Made by a program: the position numbers and the translations under genes. A stretch of DNA of 64,000 bases. Source: Pseudonocardia abyssalis. GTDB lineage: Bacteria > Actinomycetota > Actinomycetes > Mycobacteriales > Pseudonocardiaceae. The DNA is taken from assembly GCF_019263705.2 (NCBI RefSeq), contig NZ_JADQDK010000001.1:6014001-6078000 (forward strand). The letters run 5' to 3'. Below the pieces are notes generated by a model that did no database searches, was not told the origin of the DNA, and worked only from the letters and a program-made list of their open reading frames with translations. The first letter of the stretch is position 1. Every line of letters starts with the position of its first letter. Shown here one piece after another: positions 8,851 to 17,033 of this stretch.

Positions 8851-9617
8851 CATCGTCCTCCGCTTCGCCTGCGCATCGACCACATCTGTGGTGCCCGCTC
8901 GGTCTGTACCGCCGTGTCCCAGCCGACCGCCGGCGGGCCGGTCTCCATCCGGAAGCTGCGTACCGCGGCCCTGGCCAGCGCCGGGTCCTTGGCCACGCCT
9001 GCGGCGAACTCCATGGCCCGGGCCTCGACGGCGCCGTCGTCGACCGCCTCCCAGGCCAGGCCGAGCGCGACGGCCCGGTCACCGTCGATCTCCGCGCCGC
9101 CCAGTGCCATCGCGGCCGCGGCCTCGCGCCCGGCCAGTCGCGACAGCAGCACGAAGTGCCCGCCGCCGGGGTGCAGCCCGATCCGCAGGAACCCCGACAT
9201 CAGCCGGGCGTTCCCGGCGACCACGCGCATGTCCGTGGCCAGGGCCAGGTTCATCCCCGCACCGACGGCCGCGCCCCGGACCGCGGCGATGGTGAACGCC
9301 CGGACCCGGCCCACCCGGGTGAACGACTCGTAGATGACCGACAGCCCGGTGTAGGTGGCGTCGTCGGCCGGATCGGCACCCGCGCCGGCGAGGGTGCCGG
9401 TGTGCGCCCCGGCGCAGAACCGGCCGCCGGCGCCGCGGATCACCAGCGCCCCGACGCTGTCGTCCGCGTCGACCCGCTCCAGTGCCGCCACCATCTCGCC
9501 GGCCATTTGCGGCGTCAGCGCGTTGCGCCGCTCCGGTGCGTTCAGCGTCAGTACCGCGACACCGTCGCCGACCTCGAGATCTACCTCCACCGTTCCTCCT
9601 GTGCCCCGGTCGGTCAT
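8850..9617 (-). CDS. Crotonase-fold enoyl-CoA hydratase/isomerase family protein
   Basis: 255-aa crotonase. GGRFCAGAHTG forms the first oxyanion-hole segment and RGAAVGAGMNLALATD the second; the second catalytic region reads SGFLRIGLHPGGGH, without the usual glutamate. This pattern is common in actinobacterial EchA proteins of uncertain reaction. Start ATG overlaps the stop of the CaiB-family gene (ATGA) and its stop overlaps the alcohol dehydrogenase start, so the three are translationally coupled. Operon context suggests a hydration or isomerisation step after the upstream acyl-CoA dehydrogenases. Confidence 0.88.
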   Translation of the reverse strand: MTDRGTGGTVEVDLEVGDGVAVLTLNAPERRNALTPQMAGEMVAALERVDADDSVGALVIRGAGGRFCAGAHTGTLAGAGADPADDATYTGLSVIYESFTRVGRVRAFTIAAVRGAAVGAGMNLALATDMRVVAGNARLMSGFLRIGLHPGGGHFVLLSRLAGREAAAAMALGGAEIDGDRAVALGLAWEAVDDGAVEARAMEFAAGVAKDPALARAAVRSFRMETGPPAVGWDTAVQTERAPQMWSMRRRSGGR

Positions 9618-10789
9618 TCCGCGACCACGCCGGTCGCGATCAGCTCGTCGATCTGCTCGCCGGTCATCTCCAGCCCGCCCAGCACCTCCCTGGTGTGCGC
9701 CCCGGGCCGGGTCACCACCGGACCCGCGGTGGTGACCCAGCCGCTCATCCGCGGGACCGGGCCGACCTGGCCGGGCGCAGGCAGCACGCCGCGGCGGTGC
9801 GCGGTGGCGAAGGCGTCGGGGAGCGAGCGGACCGGTGCGACCGCGGTGTCGACCGCGCCGAGCCGGTCCAGCCAGGTGGCCAGCGGGGCGTCGGCGAAGG
9901 TCTCGGTGAACGCCGTGCGCATCTCGTCCCACCGGGTCGGGTCGTTCTGCAGCGCGATCAACTCGGGCCGGCCGAGCGCCGTGCAGAGGTTCGCGAAGAA
10001 CTTCGGCTCCAGTGCGCCCACCGAGATCCACTGGTCGTCGGAGGTGCGGTAGCAGTCGTAGAAGGGCACCGCGCCGGAGAGCAGCCCACCACCCCAGGAC
10101 GGGTCGGGCGCCCCGGCGTCGATCCAGGCGGGGACCACCTGGAGCAGGCTCAGCAGGCCCTCGTACATCGACACGTCGACATGGGTGCCGCGGCCGGTGC
10201 TCGCCCGGCCGGTCAGCCCAGCGAGGATGCCGAACGCGGCCAGCAGCCCGCCGGCGGCGTAGTCGGCGGCCATGTTCAGCGGGATCCCGGGACGCTGTCC
10301 TGCCCGGGTGCTGGCCGAGAGCAACCCGGCCTCGGCGATGTAGTTGAGGTCGTGCCCCGCGTGCTGGGCGAGCTCGCCGGTCTGCCCGTACCCGGTGAGC
10401 GAGCAGTAGACCAGTCCGGGGCTGGTGGTCGACAGGGCCGGGTATCCGAGCCCGAGCCGCTCGCAGACGCCCGGGCGGAAGCCCTCCACGAACACGTCAC
10501 TGCGCGCGGCGATCCGAAGGGCGATGTCCAGGCCGGCCGGATCCTTGAGGTTCACCACGATCGAGCGGCGTGACCGGTGCAGGGGGCTGAGCCCGAGGCG
10601 GCGCGCCTCGCGTCCCCCGTGCACCCCCAGGTCGCTCACGCCGCTCCCGGGCCGGGCCGCGGGCGGGGCCTCGAGCGTGATCACGTCGGCACCGAGGTCG
10701 CCGAGCAGCGTCGTCGCGAACGGGCCCGGCGCGAGCGCCGAGAGGTCGAGCACCCGAATCCCGGCCAGTGGTCCCGTGCCTGCGGTCAT
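9614..10789 (-). CDS. CaiB/BaiF family III CoA-transferase or alpha-methylacyl-CoA racemase
   Basis: 391-aa family III protein. The N-terminal half has IRVLDLSALAPGPFATTLLG, VNLKDPAG near 79-86 and VEGFRPGV near 101-108; the diagnostic AGHDLNY sits at about 144-150. D147 matches the acyl-carrying aspartate of transferases such as formyl-CoA transferase, while the adjacent histidine matches the base of alpha-methylacyl-CoA racemases. A SLTGYGQTGELAQ stretch before it is very like mycobacterial racemases. Either CoA transfer or epimerising a 2-methyl or ring-alpha carbon so that the stereospecific dehydrogenases can act would suit the operon. Both ends overlap neighbours by 4 bp. Confidence 0.85.
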   Translation of the reverse strand: MTAGTGPLAGIRVLDLSALAPGPFATTLLGDLGADVITLEAPPAARPGSGVSDLGVHGGREARRLGLSPLHRSRRSIVVNLKDPAGLDIALRIAARSDVFVEGFRPGVCERLGLGYPALSTTSPGLVYCSLTGYGQTGELAQHAGHDLNYIAEAGLLSASTRAGQRPGIPLNMAADYAAGGLLAAFGILAGLTGRASTGRGTHVDVSMYEGLLSLLQVVPAWIDAGAPDPSWGGGLLSGAVPFYDCYRTSDDQWISVGALEPKFFANLCTALGRPELIALQNDPTRWDEMRTAFTETFADAPLATWLDRLGAVDTAVAPVRSLPDAFATAHRRGVLPAPGQVGPVPRMSGWVTTAGPVVTRPGAHTREVLGGLEMTGEQIDELIATGVVAE

Positions 10790-11826
10790 GTCGTGGGCCT
10801 CCCGTGGTGTGACTGGTGGACCGGACCGTCGAACAACGCCGCGGCCAGGCGGGCCCGGTGCGCGGCCGGCGTCCCGCAGGCGAGCTCGAGCGCCTTGCCG
10901 CGGGTGAGCCACAGGTGCAGGTCGTGTTCCCAGGTGAAGCCGATGCCGCCGTGGCACTGCAGGGCGTGCTCGTTGGCCGCCCTCCCGGCATCGGAGGCGG
11001 CCACCGCGGCAACGGCCGCGGCCGCGGTGGCCTCCGGGTCGTCGGTGGCGAGCAGGTGGGCGGCGACCCGGACGGCGGGTCGGGCCATCTGCACGGCCAC
11101 GTGCGCGTCGGCGAGGCGGTGCTTGACGGCCTGGAAGGACCCCACCGGGCGGCCGAACTGGTGGCGCTGCCCGACGTAGCCGACCGTGACGTCGACCAGG
11201 TGGGACGCGACGCCGAGCAGCAGCGCCGCGTTCGCCACGGCCGCCCGGTCGAGCAGCCGCAGGGCCGGTCCGGTACCGGGCAGCAGCGTGTCCGGCCCGG
11301 TGTCGGCGGTCACGCTCGCCAGCCGCCGGGAGAGGTCGAACGCGGGCTGCGCGACGCTGGTCCAGCGTCCGCGCTCGACGGCGTGCAGGCCGTCGGGTGC
11401 CGCCACGATCAGCAGGTCGGCGTCGGCGGCGCAGGCCACCAGCGGATGGCCGGGCAGCGCCACGGTGGCCACGGCCGCACCCGACGCGATGGCGGGCAGC
11501 CAGCGCTCGCGCTGGTCGGCGGAGCCGTGGTCGGCCAGCGTCAGCGCGGCCAGTGCGGTCTCGGCCAGCGGCACCGGCAGGGCGGCCCGCCCGGCCTCCT
11601 CCAGCAGCACCGCGACCTCCAGGTCGCCGCAGCCCAGGCCGCCGAACCGCTCCGGCACGGCGACGCCGAGGAAGCCGACCTCGGCGAGCTGGGCCCACAG
11701 CGCGCGGTCGAGCCCGGCGCCGTCGTCCCAGGCGGCGCGGACCCGCGACGGGGGGCACTGCGCCGTCAGGAAGGAGCGCGCCCCCGCGGCGAGCGAGCGC
11801 TGGTCCGGGGTCAGGTCGAGGTCCAC
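10786..11826 (-). CDS. Acyl-CoA dehydrogenase, ChsE-like small-type subunit
   Basis: 346-aa acyl-CoA dehydrogenase-like chain. It has the N-terminal helical domain (GFLGVAVPERFGGLG), a shortened middle beta-domain and the C-terminal RHQFGRPVGSFQAVKHRLAD and HGGIGFTWEHD motifs. The absence of a GTSE-type FAD loop at its end and its pairing with a GTSE-containing gene immediately upstream match alpha2beta2 enzymes such as FadE28/FadE29 (ChsE1/ChsE2), where each subunit gives half of an active site. GTG at 11826 is used, since GGGAG precedes it; it overlaps the upstream gene by 16 bp. Predicted to desaturate a bulky acyl-CoA together with the 11811-12986 product. Confidence 0.87.
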   Translation of the reverse strand: MDLDLTPDQRSLAAGARSFLTAQCPPSRVRAAWDDGAGLDRALWAQLAEVGFLGVAVPERFGGLGCGDLEVAVLLEEAGRAALPVPLAETALAALTLADHGSADQRERWLPAIASGAAVATVALPGHPLVACAADADLLIVAAPDGLHAVERGRWTSVAQPAFDLSRRLASVTADTGPDTLLPGTGPALRLLDRAAVANAALLLGVASHLVDVTVGYVGQRHQFGRPVGSFQAVKHRLADAHVAVQMARPAVRVAAHLLATDDPEATAAAAVAAVAASDAGRAANEHALQCHGGIGFTWEHDLHLWLTRGKALELACGTPAAHRARLAAALFDGPVHQSHHGRPTT

Positions 11827-12986
11827 CGGGGCTCCCTCGGCAGGCCGAGCACGCGCTCGGAGATGATGTTGCGCTGCACCTCGCTGGTGCCGGCGAAGAT
11901 GCGGGCCGCCCGCGCGTGCCAGTAGCGGCGGTGCAGCCCCGGCGCGGCCAGGTTCAGCGACGCCTCCGGCGTCAGCTCGGCGAGCGGGCCGAGGATGCGC
12001 AGCGCCGTCTCGAAGATCCGGGCCTCCATCTCCGACCAGTACAGCTTGGTGATGCTCGCCTGGGCGTCGGTCGGTGCACCGGCCGCCATCCGGCCCGTCA
12101 CGAGTTCGACGTGCCGACGGAACTGCTGCACCTCGACGAACCGCGCGGCGACCTCGTCGCGCACCACGGGGTCGTCGGCCACCCCGGCACGGTGCGCCAG
12201 CTCCACCAGGTCGTCGACGTCGCGGGCGAAGCGGGCGTGGTCGCCGAGCCCGCCGCGCTCGAAGCCCAGCGTGGCCATGGCCACCGCCCAGCCGTGCCCG
12301 ATCCCGCCGACGACGTCGGCCAGCGGCACCCGGACCCCGGTGAGGAACACCTCGGAGAAGCCCGGCTCGCCGTGCAGCTGGCGGATCGGACGCAGCTCGA
12401 CGCCGGGGGAGTCCATGGCGATCATCACGAAGGTCAGACCCCGGTGCCGTTGCTGCGCCGGATCCGTGCGGACCAGCGCGAACATCCACTGCGCGAACGC
12501 CGAGAGCGAGGTCCACACCTTCTGCCCGGTGATCACCAGCTGGTCGCCGTCGAGCTCGCCGCGGGTGCGGACCGCGGCCAGGTCGCTGCCGGCGTCGGGC
12601 TCGGAGAAGCCCTGACACCACAGCTGCTCGCAGCTGAGCATCCCGGGCAGCCAGCGCTGCTGCTGCTCGGGCGTGCCGAGGGCCATCACGGTGGGTCCGG
12701 CCATGCCCAGCGCCAGCCGGTTCAGGCGCACCGGAGCGCCCGAGCGCACGTACTCCTCCCCGAACAGGGCCTGCTCGATCAGCCCCGCACCGCCGCCGCC
12801 GTGCTCGCGCGGCCAGTGCAGCGCCGCGTACCCGGCGTCGTGCAGCTGCCGCTCCCACACCCGGTGCGCGGCCACCCCCTCCGCGGTGTAGGGCGGCGGC
12901 AGCGGCTCCGCCGGCACGTGGGCGGCCAGCCAGTCACGGGCCCGCGCGCGGAAGGACGTCTGCGCGGGGGAGTAGGTGAGGTCCAC
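11811..12986 (-). CDS. Acyl-CoA dehydrogenase, ChsE-like large-type subunit
   Basis: 391-aa acyl-CoA dehydrogenase chain. Motifs include WPREHGGGGAG, WCQGFSEPDAGSDLA around the flavin/substrate site, KVWTSLSAFAQW, and the C-terminal FAGTSEVQRNIISERVLGLP that binds FAD. These are the features of the large partner in heterotetrameric ChsE-type dehydrogenases. The GTG start at 12986 lies one base beyond the stop of the preceding dehydrogenase gene. With the 10786-11826 product it forms the first of three such pairs in the window. Substrate likely bulky or cyclic; this is inferred from the subunit type only. Confidence 0.89.
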   Translation of the reverse strand: MDLTYSPAQTSFRARARDWLAAHVPAEPLPPPYTAEGVAAHRVWERQLHDAGYAALHWPREHGGGGAGLIEQALFGEEYVRSGAPVRLNRLALGMAGPTVMALGTPEQQQRWLPGMLSCEQLWCQGFSEPDAGSDLAAVRTRGELDGDQLVITGQKVWTSLSAFAQWMFALVRTDPAQQRHRGLTFVMIAMDSPGVELRPIRQLHGEPGFSEVFLTGVRVPLADVVGGIGHGWAVAMATLGFERGGLGDHARFARDVDDLVELAHRAGVADDPVVRDEVAARFVEVQQFRRHVELVTGRMAAGAPTDAQASITKLYWSEMEARIFETALRILGPLAELTPEASLNLAAPGLHRRYWHARAARIFAGTSEVQRNIISERVLGLPREPRWTST

Positions 12987-12987
12987 C

Positions 12988-14070
12988 TCAGATCCTCGTG
13001 ATCGTCGGCCAGAGCTCGTCCGGACCGGCGGTGACCACCGCGCGTCCGAGCTCGGCGGCCCAGTGCTCGTCGGACCCGAACTCCTCGCGCCACGACCACA
13101 GCCGCCGCGTCAGGTGGTGCAGCCGGTGCTCCTGGGTGAAGCCGATCGCGCCGTGCACCTGGTGGGCGATCCGCGCCGCCGGGCCGGCCACCGCGCTGGT
13201 GCGGGCCTTCGCGGCGGCGACCGCCAGCCCGAGGTCGGCCGGGTCCGAGCCGCGCGAGAGCGAGGCGACGGCCGCGTCCGCGGCCGCACCGGCCGCGGCG
13301 GCCAGGCCCGCGAGCACCGCGACCTGGTGGGCGACGGCCTGGAACCGGCCGATCGGACGACCGAACTGCTCGCGCTCGCCTGCGTAGCGCACGGTCAGCT
13401 CCAGCACCGTGCCCAGCGCGCCGGCCAGCTGCACCGCCCTGGCCAGCGCCCCCAGCCGGTGGAGCTGCGCGGAGGTGCCCGCCGGGACCTCCGCGAGGTC
13501 GTCGGTGGGGATCTCCGACCCGGCCGCGACCAGGTCGTCACGGGGTTCGCCGGCCAGGTTGTCACCGGCGGCCAGCGTGAGATGCGCCGGGTCGAGCAAC
13601 GCGACCAGCTCGGGACGGTGACCCCCGCCGACGCCGGCGACCAGGATGCGGGTGGCGAACCTGGCGTAGGGCACCCGCGGCGCGGTCCCGTCCAGCACCA
13701 CCCCCGCCCCGGTCCGCCGGATCGTCAGCCCGGGACCGAGCGCGACCGTGCTCGGCCCCTGCGGGAACGCCAGCCCGGACACCGCGCAGCCGGCGGCGAC
13801 CGGGAACAGCGCCTCGGCCAGCGGCACCGGCCCGGCGTGCGCGGCGACCACGCGCAGCACGGCCGCCGCGTCGGCCGGCTCCCCGCCGGACCCGCCGAGG
13901 TGCTCGGGCACCCCGACCGCGGTCATGCCGGCCTCGACCAGCGCGGCCCACAGCGGCTCGCTCCACGAGCCCTCGGCGGCGGCGGCGACCTCGGGCGGGC
14001 AGCGGTCGGCCATGATCTCGCCGACGGTCCGCTCCAGCAGCGCCCGGTCGTCGGGCGACCCCGCAATCAT
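12988..14070 (-). CDS. Acyl-CoA dehydrogenase, ChsE-like small-type subunit
   Basis: 360-aa chain resembling the 10786-11826 product. GMTAVGVPEHLGGSGG marks the N-terminal domain, EREQFGRPIGRFQAVAHQVA the third domain, and HGAIGFTQEHRLHH replaces the common HGGIGFTWEHD. No GTSE loop is present. ATG 14070 overlaps the end of the frameshifted dehydrogenase upstream (ATGA). Alanine-rich helices (AAAAGAAADAAVA) fill the region around residues 270-285. It is predicted to pair with the gene at 14067-15256 as a second heteromeric enzyme in the operon. Confidence 0.86.
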   Translation of the reverse strand: MIAGSPDDRALLERTVGEIMADRCPPEVAAAAEGSWSEPLWAALVEAGMTAVGVPEHLGGSGGEPADAAAVLRVVAAHAGPVPLAEALFPVAAGCAVSGLAFPQGPSTVALGPGLTIRRTGAGVVLDGTAPRVPYARFATRILVAGVGGGHRPELVALLDPAHLTLAAGDNLAGEPRDDLVAAGSEIPTDDLAEVPAGTSAQLHRLGALARAVQLAGALGTVLELTVRYAGEREQFGRPIGRFQAVAHQVAVLAGLAAAAGAAADAAVASLSRGSDPADLGLAVAAAKARTSAVAGPAARIAHQVHGAIGFTQEHRLHHLTRRLWSWREEFGSDEHWAAELGRAVVTAGPDELWPTITRI

Positions 14071-15256
14071 CGCAGCCCCAACCCGCGGGCCACGATTCCG
14101 CGCAGCACCTCGTTGGTGCCTCCGCGCAGGGTGAACCCCGGCGCGTGCAGCACGGCGCGGGCCAGCTCGCGGGCGAACGGGTCGGCCGCGGTGGCGCTCG
14201 GCTCCACCGGGGCCACGGAGCGCGCGACGTCGATGATCTCGTTCTCCAGCGTCGTGCCGATGTCCTTGACCAGTGCCGCGGCGACGTCGGGAGCCTCCCC
14301 GCGGTCCAGGGCCGCGGCGATCTGCACCGAGAGCCTGCGCAGTGTCCACAGCTGGGCGACCAGCTGCCCGATCGCCACCGCCTGGCGCCGGTCGTCAGGG
14401 TCGGCCACCCGGACGAGTGCGACCAGCAGCGGCAGCGTGGACAGGAACCGCTCCGGACCGCTGCGCTCGAAGGCCAGCTCGGAGGTGACCTGACTCCATC
14501 CGGAGCCGACCTCGCCGAGGACCATGTCGTCACCCACGAACACGTCCTCGAGGAGGACTTCGTTGAAGTGGTGCTCGCCGTCGAGCAGCCGGATCGGGGA
14601 GATGGTCAGCCCGGCGACCGCAGGTCGACGATGAACTGGCTCAGCCCGTCGTGGCGGGCGGCGTCGTTGCGCGGCGAGCTGCGGCACAGCGTGATCATGT
14701 AGTCGCAGTGGTGGGCCTGGCTGGTCCAGACCTTGGTCCCGTTCAGCCGCCACCCGGCACCGTCGCGCCGCGCCGTGGTCCGCACCGAGGCCAGGTCCGA
14801 TCCACTGTCGGGCTCGCTCATCCCGATCGCGAAGAAGGACCGTCCTCGCGCCATCTCCGGCAGCAACCGCTCGCGCTGCTCCTCGGTGCCGTAGCGCAGC
14901 AGCGCCGGCCCGCTCTGCCGGTCGGTCACCCAGTGCGCGACCACCGGCGCCCCGGCGGCGAGCAGTTCCTCGATCACCACGAAGCGGTGCAACGACGGCT
15001 GTTCGTGGCCGCCGTAGCGGCGCGGCCAGGTCATTCCCAGCCAGCCGCGGTCGCCGAGCCTGGCGGAGAACCCGGTGTCGAACCCGGCCAGCCAGGCGTC
15101 GCTGGTGCTCTGGATGGTGCCGCGATCGCGCTCGGCCCGGAGGAACTCGCGGACCTCGCCCCGCAGCGCCTCGGCCGCCGGTGGCAGCCCGGCGTCGGGC
15201 AGCCGGATCGTCGCGGTCGACGTCGACGTCGACGTCGTCGTCGACGTCGCGGGCAT
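14067..15256 (-). pseudogene. Acyl-CoA dehydrogenase, ChsE-like large-type subunit, one-base frameshift
   Basis: A full-length acyl-CoA dehydrogenase of about 396 aa is readable in two frames. The N-terminal part (MPATSTTT to FIVDLRSPG) stops at 14606-14608; the remainder, starting LTISPIRLLDGEHHFNEV, runs in another frame to LRGGTNEVLRGIVARGLGLR. The break falls in a GGGC run near 14610-14613, and one extra base would restore a normal SPG-LTI junction. Either the gene is recently inactivated or the consensus lost a base. Residues 4-14 are a Ser/Thr stretch encoded by GTCGAC repeats. It should be the partner of the 12988-14070 product. Confidence 0.85.
15216..15250. repeat. GTCGAC hexamer microsatellite in coding sequence
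   Basis: Three perfect GTCGAC copies (15216-15233) followed by degenerate GTC/GAC units. On the coding (minus) strand it encodes a Ser/Thr-rich tail ahead of the acyl-CoA dehydrogenase domain. A similar GACGTC triplet repeat occurs at 19546-19563. Confidence 0.7.
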
Positions 15257-15258
15257 GC

Positions 15259-16068
15259 TCAGCGCCACGGCGAGAAGTCGGGCTTGCGCTTGTCCATGAA
15301 GGCCTGCGAGCCCTCGGTCTGCTCGCCGGAGGCGAAGAAACCGGGGTTGACCTGGTTGAGGATGGTGAACCGCTCCTGCTCCTCGCGGATGTGCGCGGTC
15401 GAGTCGTCGAACGATTTCTTGATCAGCTTGAGGACGGTGGGACTGAGCGCGAGCAGCTCCGCGCACCAGCGTTCGACCTCGGCGTCGAGTTCGTCGGCGG
15501 GCACGACGGCGTTGACCAGGCCCCAGTCCAGCGCCTGCTGCGCGGTGTAGCGGCGGCAGAGCATCCAGATCTCCTTCGCCCGCTTCATCCCGACGACCGT
15601 CCACAGGTGGCTGACCAGCCAGCCCTCCGCCGGGCTGGCCACGCGCGGGCCGTTCTGACCGAACACCGACCGGTCCGAGGCGATCGTGAAGTCGGTGACG
15701 TAGGCCATGTGGTGTCCGCCGCCGATGGCGTAGCCGTCGACGCGGGCGATCACCGGCTTGAGGCACTCGCGGAAGGCGCGGTAGAGCTCCTTCATCAGCT
15801 TGTCGAACGAGTCGTCGCCGGCGCGGAAGGTGTCCTCGTTCTCGACGCTCACGTCGCCGCCCGCGGAGAACGCGCGCTCGCCCGCGCCGGTCAGCACGAT
15901 CACGCCGGCCTGGCTGTCCGCGCCCGCCCGCCAGATCGCGTGTGCGAGCTCCTTGACCGTGTGCGGGGTGAACGCGTTGAGCTTGTCGGGGCGGTTGATG
16001 GTCACCCGTGCGACCGCGTCCTTGACCTCGTACAGGATGTCGGAGTATTCCTCGACCGTTGCGGTCAT
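15259..16068 (-). CDS. badI: BadI-like 2-ketocyclohexanecarboxyl-CoA hydrolase (ring-opening crotonase)
   Basis: 269-aa crotonase that resembles BadI of Rhodopseudomonas palustris and MenB. Shared features are INRPDKLNAF, AFSAGGDVS, KPVIARVDGYAIGGGHH, SVFGQNGPRVASPAEG, KRAKEIWMLCRRYTAQQA and the KRKPDFSPWR tail. BadI hydrolytically opens a 2-oxocyclohexane-1-carboxyl-CoA ring to pimelyl-CoA. In BadI/MenB the segment after GPK reads GSxDxGYG; here it is ASPAEGWL, so the ring substrate may differ. ATG 16068 is preceded by GGGAGG. It heads an eight-gene operon and is divergent from the BadH-like gene, matching their consecutive reactions. Confidence 0.85.
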   Translation of the reverse strand: MTATVEEYSDILYEVKDAVARVTINRPDKLNAFTPHTVKELAHAIWRAGADSQAGVIVLTGAGERAFSAGGDVSVENEDTFRAGDDSFDKLMKELYRAFRECLKPVIARVDGYAIGGGHHMAYVTDFTIASDRSVFGQNGPRVASPAEGWLVSHLWTVVGMKRAKEIWMLCRRYTAQQALDWGLVNAVVPADELDAEVERWCAELLALSPTVLKLIKKSFDDSTAHIREEQERFTILNQVNPGFFASGEQTEGSQAFMDKRKPDFSPWR

Positions 16069-16090
16069 GATCCGGCGCCTCCCTTGTCGG

Positions 16091-16107
16091 GTATGATGAT
16101 TACGAGG
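16091..16107. promoter_or_regulatory. A/T-rich motif in the badI/badH divergent promoter
   Basis: GTATGATGATTACGAGG lies in the 107-bp gap between divergent badI-like and badH-like starts. It contains TATGAT (16092-16097), a plausible -10 for the plus strand, and a GATTACGAGG half shared in form with motifs near 6689 and 40891. Candidate operator of a ring-degradation regulator; no -35 box is clear. Confidence 0.4.
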
Positions 16108-16175
16108 ATCGTAGGGATGTCGTGGGGGCAAAGTCCACCACTCGCCCGGCCCACCGATGACGCTGAGGAGACGAC

Positions 16176-16946
16176 ATGACCGGTGTAGACGGACTGCCCG
16201 CGGACGGGGACGCCCGCCGGGTCGCATTCGTGACCGGCGGCGCCGGGGGTATCGGCACCGCTATCTGCCGGCAGCTCGCGGCGGCGGGCCGCACCGTCGC
16301 CGTAGCCGACCTGTCGCGGGAGGCGGCCGAGAAGGTGGCCGCCGACATCGACGGCATCGGCGTCCCGCTCGACGTGACCGACCCCGACTCCGTGGCGGCG
16401 GCGGTCGCCGAGACCACCGAACGGCTCGGCGCCCCGACGATCGTGGTCAACGTGGCGGGCTGGGACGAGCTGAAGCCGTTCCTGGAGACCGACGAGGACT
16501 TCACCCACAAGGTGCTGGAGATCAACTTGAACGGCCCGATCAGGGTGCTGCGGGCCACCCTGCCGGCCATGGTCGAGGCCCGGTACGGCCGCGTGGTCAA
16601 TATCGCCTCCGACGCCGGCCGCGTGGGATCTTCGATGGAGTCGGTGTACTCCGGGGCCAAGAGCGGCGTCATCGGCTTCACCAAGACCATCGCGCGGGAG
16701 TTCGCGAAGTACGGCATCTCGGCCAACACGGTCTGCCCCGGGCCCACCGACACCCCGCTTCTGCGCCAGATCACCGCCGGTGAGCGCTCCGGCAAGCTCA
16801 TCGCCGCGATGACCAAGGCGGTGCCGATGCGGCGGATGGGCACCCCCGACGACGTCGCGCCGGCCGTGGTGTTCCTCGCCTCGGACGCGGCGGGCTACAT
16901 CACCGGGCAGACGCTGTCGGCCAGTGGCGGGCTGACGATGAGCTGA
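16176..16946 (+). CDS. badH: BadH-like 2-hydroxycyclohexanecarboxyl-CoA dehydrogenase (SDR)
   Basis: 256-aa SDR. It shows TGGAGGIGTAICRQLA (NAD site), NVAGWDELKPF in place of the usual NNAG, VNIASDAGRVGSS, the catalytic YSGAK, and the VCPGPTDTPLL and ITGQTLSASGGLTM segments. The NxAGWD, IASDAxRVGSS and CPGPTDT signatures are those of BadH of Rhodopseudomonas palustris, which oxidises 2-hydroxycyclohexane-1-carboxyl-CoA to the 2-oxo compound. Its product is the substrate type of the divergent BadI-like hydrolase. ATG 16176 follows GAGGAG. It is monocistronic and faces panC. Confidence 0.86.
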   Translation: MTGVDGLPADGDARRVAFVTGGAGGIGTAICRQLAAAGRTVAVADLSREAAEKVAADIDGIGVPLDVTDPDSVAAAVAETTERLGAPTIVVNVAGWDELKPFLETDEDFTHKVLEINLNGPIRVLRATLPAMVEARYGRVVNIASDAGRVGSSMESVYSGAKSGVIGFTKTIAREFAKYGISANTVCPGPTDTPLLRQITAGERSGKLIAAMTKAVPMRRMGTPDDVAPAVVFLASDAAGYITGQTLSASGGLTMS

Positions 16947-17033
16947 CGTGCCCTCGACGGGCCCACGACGCGGTCGACCGTCACGCCGGGTACGTCGCGC
17001 CGGACACCCGACCGAGCCGGTTCCGGTGTGTCG

